A stretch of DNA of 8,574 nucleotides from JBNJGT01 sp046496745 (GTDB lineage: Archaea > Nanobdellota > Nanobdellia > Woesearchaeales > JACJVW01): positions 1 to 8,574 of the forward strand of contig JAWOGQ010000005.1 in the NCBI GenBank assembly GCA_046496745.1, in the 5' to 3' direction. Of this stretch, positions 6,928 through 8,574 are shown piece after piece (position 1 is the stretch's first letter; every line of letters begins with the position of its first letter). A model generated the notes under the pieces. It saw only the letters and a program-made list of their open reading frames with translations, was not told where the DNA came from and made no database searches. The position numbers were made by a program, and so were the translations under genes.

Positions 6928-7048
6928 TGGGGGCACTGGGATTCGAACCCAGATCCGCTGGTTTAGCCCTCTGTAAGTCATCGGATTTCTCCTCATCGCT
7001 CCACAAAGTCTGGAGCCAGCTATTCTAGCCAGGTTATACTATGCCCCC
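6928..7048 (-). tRNA. tRNA-Trp (CCA anticodon) with a 47-nt intron
   Basis: The acceptor stem pairs GGGGGCA (7048-7042) with TGCCCCC (6935-6929), discriminator A at 6928; CCA is not encoded. The T arm is CTGGG-TTCGAAT-CCCAG. The anticodon stem pairs GCTGG (7020-7016) with CCAGC (6961-6957), and the loop reads CTCCAGA once spliced, giving anticodon CCA at 7013-7011. The intron lies between positions 37 and 38, the standard archaeal site. Spliced length is 74 nt. Two irregularities: the variable loop is only GGAT (4 nt), and the D stem, in the register implied by G18-G19 and A21, has an A12-A23 mismatch with two wobble pairs. The 5' end overlaps the DUF192 gene by 10 nt. Confidence 0.92.
6963..7009 (-). 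other. tRNA-Trp intron
   Basis: Boundaries are placed so that each side has a 3-nt bulge (AG/A at 7011-7009 and AA/A at 6964-6962), with an inner helix CTTTGT (7008-7003) pairing with ACAGAG (6973-6968 by sequence). The central helix of the bulge-helix-bulge would be CTCC against GGCT, with only two good pairs, so it is weaker than canonical. The intron contains two CGATGA motifs resembling box C and a TGGAG complementary to the anticodon-loop CTCCA. Confidence 0.75.
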
Positions 7049-7416
7049 TTTTGTTCACTGGGAGATACCTTTCCCTTATAAATCTTTAGATGGTCGCCCA
7101 CCCTTGTCTTCGTCGTCCCTATTGTCCCTGCAGGAAGCTCCAGGATATATTTTGATTTTTGCCCAGGCTTATAGGTTGTAAAAGGCCTGAAATCCTCCTT
7201 TATCTCCACCACACGACCCTCGCTGTCCATGAATGCGACATCGATTGGAAAGAACACGAAGCACATGTGCAGCCCTCGCCTCCTCTCCCTTGAAAAATCC
7301 ATGAGCAATGGCACAGCCTCTCTTCGAAACATCAGCCCTCTTGCCTTTGAGACTGAATTCTTGCACCATACATAATCCCTGGCAAGAACCTTCCCTGTCC
7401 TTTTGTTGGCAATCAT
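7039..7416 (-). CDS. DUF192 family protein
   Basis: The 125-residue product carries the whole DUF192 pattern: GLMFR (27-31), HM (50-51), PIDVAFMD (57-64), ELPAG (93-97) and VGDHLKIY (106-113). The family is widespread in bacteria and archaea and has no established biochemical role. Many members are exported, but this one has no signal peptide or membrane helix, so it is probably cytosolic. It starts in an ATGA overlap with the upstream winged-helix gene, which suggests translational coupling. The last two codons and the TAG stop lie in the tRNA-Trp gene; the stop is made of tRNA positions 8-10. Codons 112-114 form the likely TATA box of that tRNA. The C-terminal 12 residues after the conserved core therefore have double constraints. 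Confidence 0.88.
   Translation of the reverse strand: MIANKRTGKVLARDYVWCKNSVSKARGLMFRREAVPLLMDFSRERRRGLHMCFVFFPIDVAFMDSEGRVVEIKEDFRPFTTYKPGQKSKYILELPAGTIGTTKTRVGDHLKIYKGKVSPSEQKGA
7076..7082 (-). promoter_or_regulatory. Probable tRNA-Trp promoter (TATA box inside DUF192 coding sequence)
   Basis: TTTATAA on the minus strand (within ATTTATAAG) is centred about 31 bp before the mature tRNA 5' end at 7048, so transcription would start about 4 nt upstream of it. It is formed by the DUF192 codons for Ile112-Tyr113-Lys114. Confidence 0.5.
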
Positions 7417-7778
7417 TGTGTTATTATGATCTCTCCTGCCTGCTGGATCATGCCTGCCGAGATCAGCTCCTGTATATACCTGTAGAATGTGGCCTTTGAG
7501 CAGTACTCATGATCATCAACAATCATCTCCTTCAGTTCTGCTATCCGAAGGTCCCTGCCCTGGGCAATCTCTATTATCTTGCCTTTTATGATATCTTTTT
7601 GCTTGCGCTTGAACTTGCGCATGACCTCTTTTTGAAGGCCCTGGGGTTTTTGGGTTTTTAGCGCTCTCAGTTCTTCTTTAAGCTCCTTATTCTCTTCCCT
7701 GAGCATTGCTATGAGTTCCTGGTTCTGCCGCATCGAGTCCCTCAGGAGCTCTAGCGTCAGTTTCATCTCTTCCCCCAT
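7413..7778 (-). CDS. Small coiled-coil plus winged-helix DNA-binding protein
   Basis: I do not recognise a named family. With the start at 7778 the product has 121 residues: a heptad-like coiled coil (about 7-42, rich in Leu, Glu and Lys), a basic linker (KEVMRKFKRKQKDIIKGK region, 50-67) and a winged-helix-like domain (about 66-118) in which SKATFYRYIQELISAGMI (94-111) fits a recognition helix and the following turn. It is probably a dimeric transcription factor. The start is chosen because a TATA box is centred exactly 27 bp before 7778, as in two other leaderless genes here; alternatives are 7802 (8 residues longer) and 7766 (preceded by GGGGGA). The region around the promoter carries many TGAGAC copies, the likely binding site and a hint of autoregulation. 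It overlaps the DUF192 gene by 4 bp. Its other targets are unknown. Confidence 0.75.
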   Translation of the reverse strand: MGEEMKLTLELLRDSMRQNQELIAMLREENKELKEELRALKTQKPQGLQKEVMRKFKRKQKDIIKGKIIEIAQGRDLRIAELKEMIVDDHEYCSKATFYRYIQELISAGMIQQAGEIIITQ

Positions 7779-7800
7779 AGTCTCAGTCTCATCAAGTCTC

Positions 7801-7809
7801 ATATATAAA
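7801..7809 (-). promoter_or_regulatory. TATA-box promoter of the winged-helix/DUF192 operon
   Basis: TTTATATAT on the minus strand is centred 27 bp before the ATG at 7778. A TGAGAC copy lies a few bases upstream (7816-7821) and others directly downstream (7796-7801, 7786-7791, 7780-7785), so a protein bound there would block TBP/TFB or the transcription start. Confidence 0.6.
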
Positions 7810-7883
7810 TATTCTGTCTCAAGACTGTTTTGAGACAAAATCAAGACTATAGGCCTTCTCAATTATCTCTCTAAACCCCTTCT

Positions 7884-7926
7884 AACCCCTTTATTTCCTG
7901 TGGAGACAGCGAACCCCTTTATTTCC
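7884..7926. repeat. 15-bp direct repeat AACCCCTTTATTTCC
   Basis: Two perfect copies at 7884-7898 and 7912-7926, 28 bp apart, with a shorter AACCCCTT at 7873-7880. They lie inside the TGAGAC array, with a GGAGAC variant between them. Function unknown. Confidence 0.85.
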
Positions 7927-7950
7927 ACTGGAACTTTACTGAGACTCCCT

Positions 7951-7964
7951 TGAGACAAGTCTCA
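7951..7964. promoter_or_regulatory. Perfect TGAGAC-AA-GTCTCA palindrome
   Basis: Two complete motif copies face each other with a 2-bp spacer, a form suited to a dimeric DNA-binding protein. A second inverted pair, GTCTCAA-N7-TTGAGAC, lies at 7816-7836. These are the best candidate full sites in the array. Confidence 0.65.
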
Positions 7965-7987
7965 CCCGCCTTGAGACAATTGAAATT

Positions 7988-8011
7988 ACAACTTAGAAAA
8001 CAACTTAGAAA
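7988..8011. repeat. Perfect 12-bp tandem repeat ACAACTTAGAAA
   Basis: Two adjacent identical copies (7988-7999, 8000-8011) in AT-rich intergenic DNA. It could be a slippage product or part of a binding region. Confidence 0.85.
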
Positions 8012-8044
8012 TTAATAAAAGAGACATAAAGGCAAAGGGCGAAA

Positions 8045-8096
8045 TAAGGGATTTATAAGAGGTTAAGGGATTTATAAGGGATCTATAAGAGGTTAA
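8045..8096. repeat. TATA-like repeats (22-bp unit, 30-bp period)
   Basis: Two 22-bp copies at 8045-8066 and 8075-8096 differ at one base (T or C at the ninth position) and contain GGGATTTATAAGAGG or its variant. A partial copy, TAAGGGATTTATAAG, lies between them at 8064-8078. Each holds a TATA-like core. They lie just after the MEMO stop codon. No gene with a matching start follows on either strand, so their role is unclear. Confidence 0.8.
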
Positions 8097-8109
8097 TAGA
8101 TTCAAAGCT

Positions 8110-8574
8110 TCAATAGAAAGCGATTGCAGCATAACCCACTGCAGTGCTATAATCTCCCAGTATATCCCCTGAGGTATAGTAAGAAAGAAGCTCTCCAGAG
8201 CCTGAAACCATCTGCAACCCCGCAATGATCGGCGCCCTTCCGCAGATTGTCGCCCCTGTCCTTGCCACATAGTCAGCAAACCCGTCAGGGTCATTTTGAA
8301 GGATGAGATCGATAGCCTTCCTGTCCAGTTCATACATCTTCTCCTTGATATTTTCCCTGAACGGGACATAATCAAAAGAAGCCCCGTAATGTGTGAAATC
8401 AGACGATACAATGATCGTATCACCTGTCTCATAGACCTGAGACAGCCTGCGACCCGTATCAACAGGGTCAGAACTCACCATCACCGGAACGATTGGCGGC
8501 ACCTCCTCAAACATCGCCTGGAGAAAAGGAATCTGCACCTCCAGCGAATGCTCTGTTCCATGCCCGTATTCATC
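8110..8574 (-). CDS. MEMO family protein (C-terminal part, cut by window edge)
   Basis: The last 154 residues are visible and the frame is open to the right edge, so the true start lies outside. The fragment contains the family signature EHSLEVQIPFL (8-18), SSDFTHYG (57-64), and the C-terminal block CGRAPI (111-116) followed by SYYTSGDILGDYSTAVGYAA (131-150). MEMO proteins share a fold with class III extradiol dioxygenases; in human MEMO1 the metal ligands are two His and a Cys, and the His in EHSLE and the Cys in CGRAPI correspond to two of these. The first His would be upstream of the window. Function in archaea is not established; the family often occurs near AMMECR1 and radical-SAM genes, neither of which is visible here. 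It lies about 330 bp upstream of the winged-helix gene and is probably a separate transcription unit. Confidence 0.92.
   Translation of the reverse strand, partial: DEYGHGTEHSLEVQIPFLQAMFEEVPPIVPVMVSSDPVDTGRRLSQVYETGDTIIVSSDFTHYGASFDYVPFRENIKEKMYELDRKAIDLILQNDPDGFADYVARTGATICGRAPIIAGLQMVSGSGELLSYYTSGDILGDYSTAVGYAAIAFY

Larger units (their letters stand above)
7780..8025. repeat. Array of TGAGAC/GTCTCA motifs (operator or iteron-like)
   Basis: The 5-mer GAGAC or its complement occurs eleven times in 246 bp, where about 0.5 is expected in random sequence. Starts of GTCTCA on the plus strand: 7780, 7786, 7796, 7816, 7959. Starts of TGAGAC: 7831, 7940, 7951, 7972. Variants: GGAGAC at 7902 and AGAGAC at 8020. 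Spacings of 10 and 20 bp (7786, 7796, 7816) and 11 and 21 bp (7940, 7951, 7972) put copies on the same face of the helix. Copies flank the TATA box of the winged-helix gene on both sides. With neighbouring repeats this array fills most of the 331-bp stretch 7779-8109, in which I see no gene. Confidence 0.8.

Noticed and set aside
6887..7006. 40-residue N-terminal extension of the glycosyltransferase frame
   Set aside because: It runs through the tRNA-Trp gene and has no homology-like features; the TATA box at 6909-6917 lies inside it and directs transcription to the ATG at 6886.
8045..8096. CRISPR array
   Set aside because: Only two 22-bp units and a fragment, with 8-bp spacing taken up by the partial copy; no unique spacers and no cas genes.
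8426..8443. GTCTCA-N6-TGAGAC inverted repeat in the MEMO gene
   Set aside because: It matches the array motif but lies within conserved coding sequence about 400 bp from the array; probably chance, though a binding scan should include it.
7986..8462. Long open frame on the minus strand across the repeats
   Set aside because: It is out of frame with the clear MEMO gene, and its C-terminus is only the translated repeats (LTSYKSLI-type).

Overview
The window looks archaeal, most likely from a DPANN lineage such as Woesearchaeota or a relative; this placement is inferred from gene content and style, not from a marker gene. The evidence is an STT3/AglB oligosaccharyltransferase, a geranylgeranyl-reductase-family flavoprotein, an intron-containing tRNA-Trp with the intron at the archaeal position 37/38, a MEMO-family protein, TATA boxes centred about 27 bp before several start codons (leaderless mRNAs), and GGTG/GGAGG Shine-Dalgarno sites before genes inside operons. 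The window is gene-dense with short spacers.

Layout. Positions 1-1845 (minus strand) hold a reductase gene followed by the 5' part of an STT3/AglB gene that runs off the left edge. A 159-bp divergent promoter region (1846-2004) separates them from two plus-strand genes (2005-3273 and 3289-4977) for secreted, membrane-anchored, Ig-like surface proteins; the second carries 12 N-glycosylation sequons. Convergent to these, sharing a CTAG stop-codon overlap at 4974-4977, is a minus-strand pair: a processive family-2 glycosyltransferase (start 6886) and a membrane-anchored thioredoxin-like protein (start 5696). Upstream on the same strand come tRNA-Trp (6928-7048), a DUF192 protein (7039-7416), a coiled-coil plus winged-helix DNA-binding protein (7413-7778), a repeat-rich region without a recognisable gene (7779-8109), and the C-terminal part of a MEMO protein (8110 to the right edge).

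How the genes may work together. Much of the window fits cell-surface glycoprotein production: isoprenoid (possibly dolichol) reduction, transfer of glycan to Asn, a glycosyltransferase that builds glycan, glycosylatable surface proteins, and a thioredoxin-like protein that could handle the disulfides of the cysteine-containing surface proteins. This link is inferred from proximity.

The part least explained by known families is 7780-8025. It holds about eleven copies of GAGAC (mostly TGAGAC) in both orientations, several at 10/20-bp or 11/21-bp spacing, surrounding the TATA box of the small winged-helix gene. This looks like an operator or iteron-like array, probably bound by that protein. 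Three further repeat families lie in or next to it. Nearby, the DUF192 gene ends inside the tRNA-Trp gene and its last codons contain the likely tRNA promoter.
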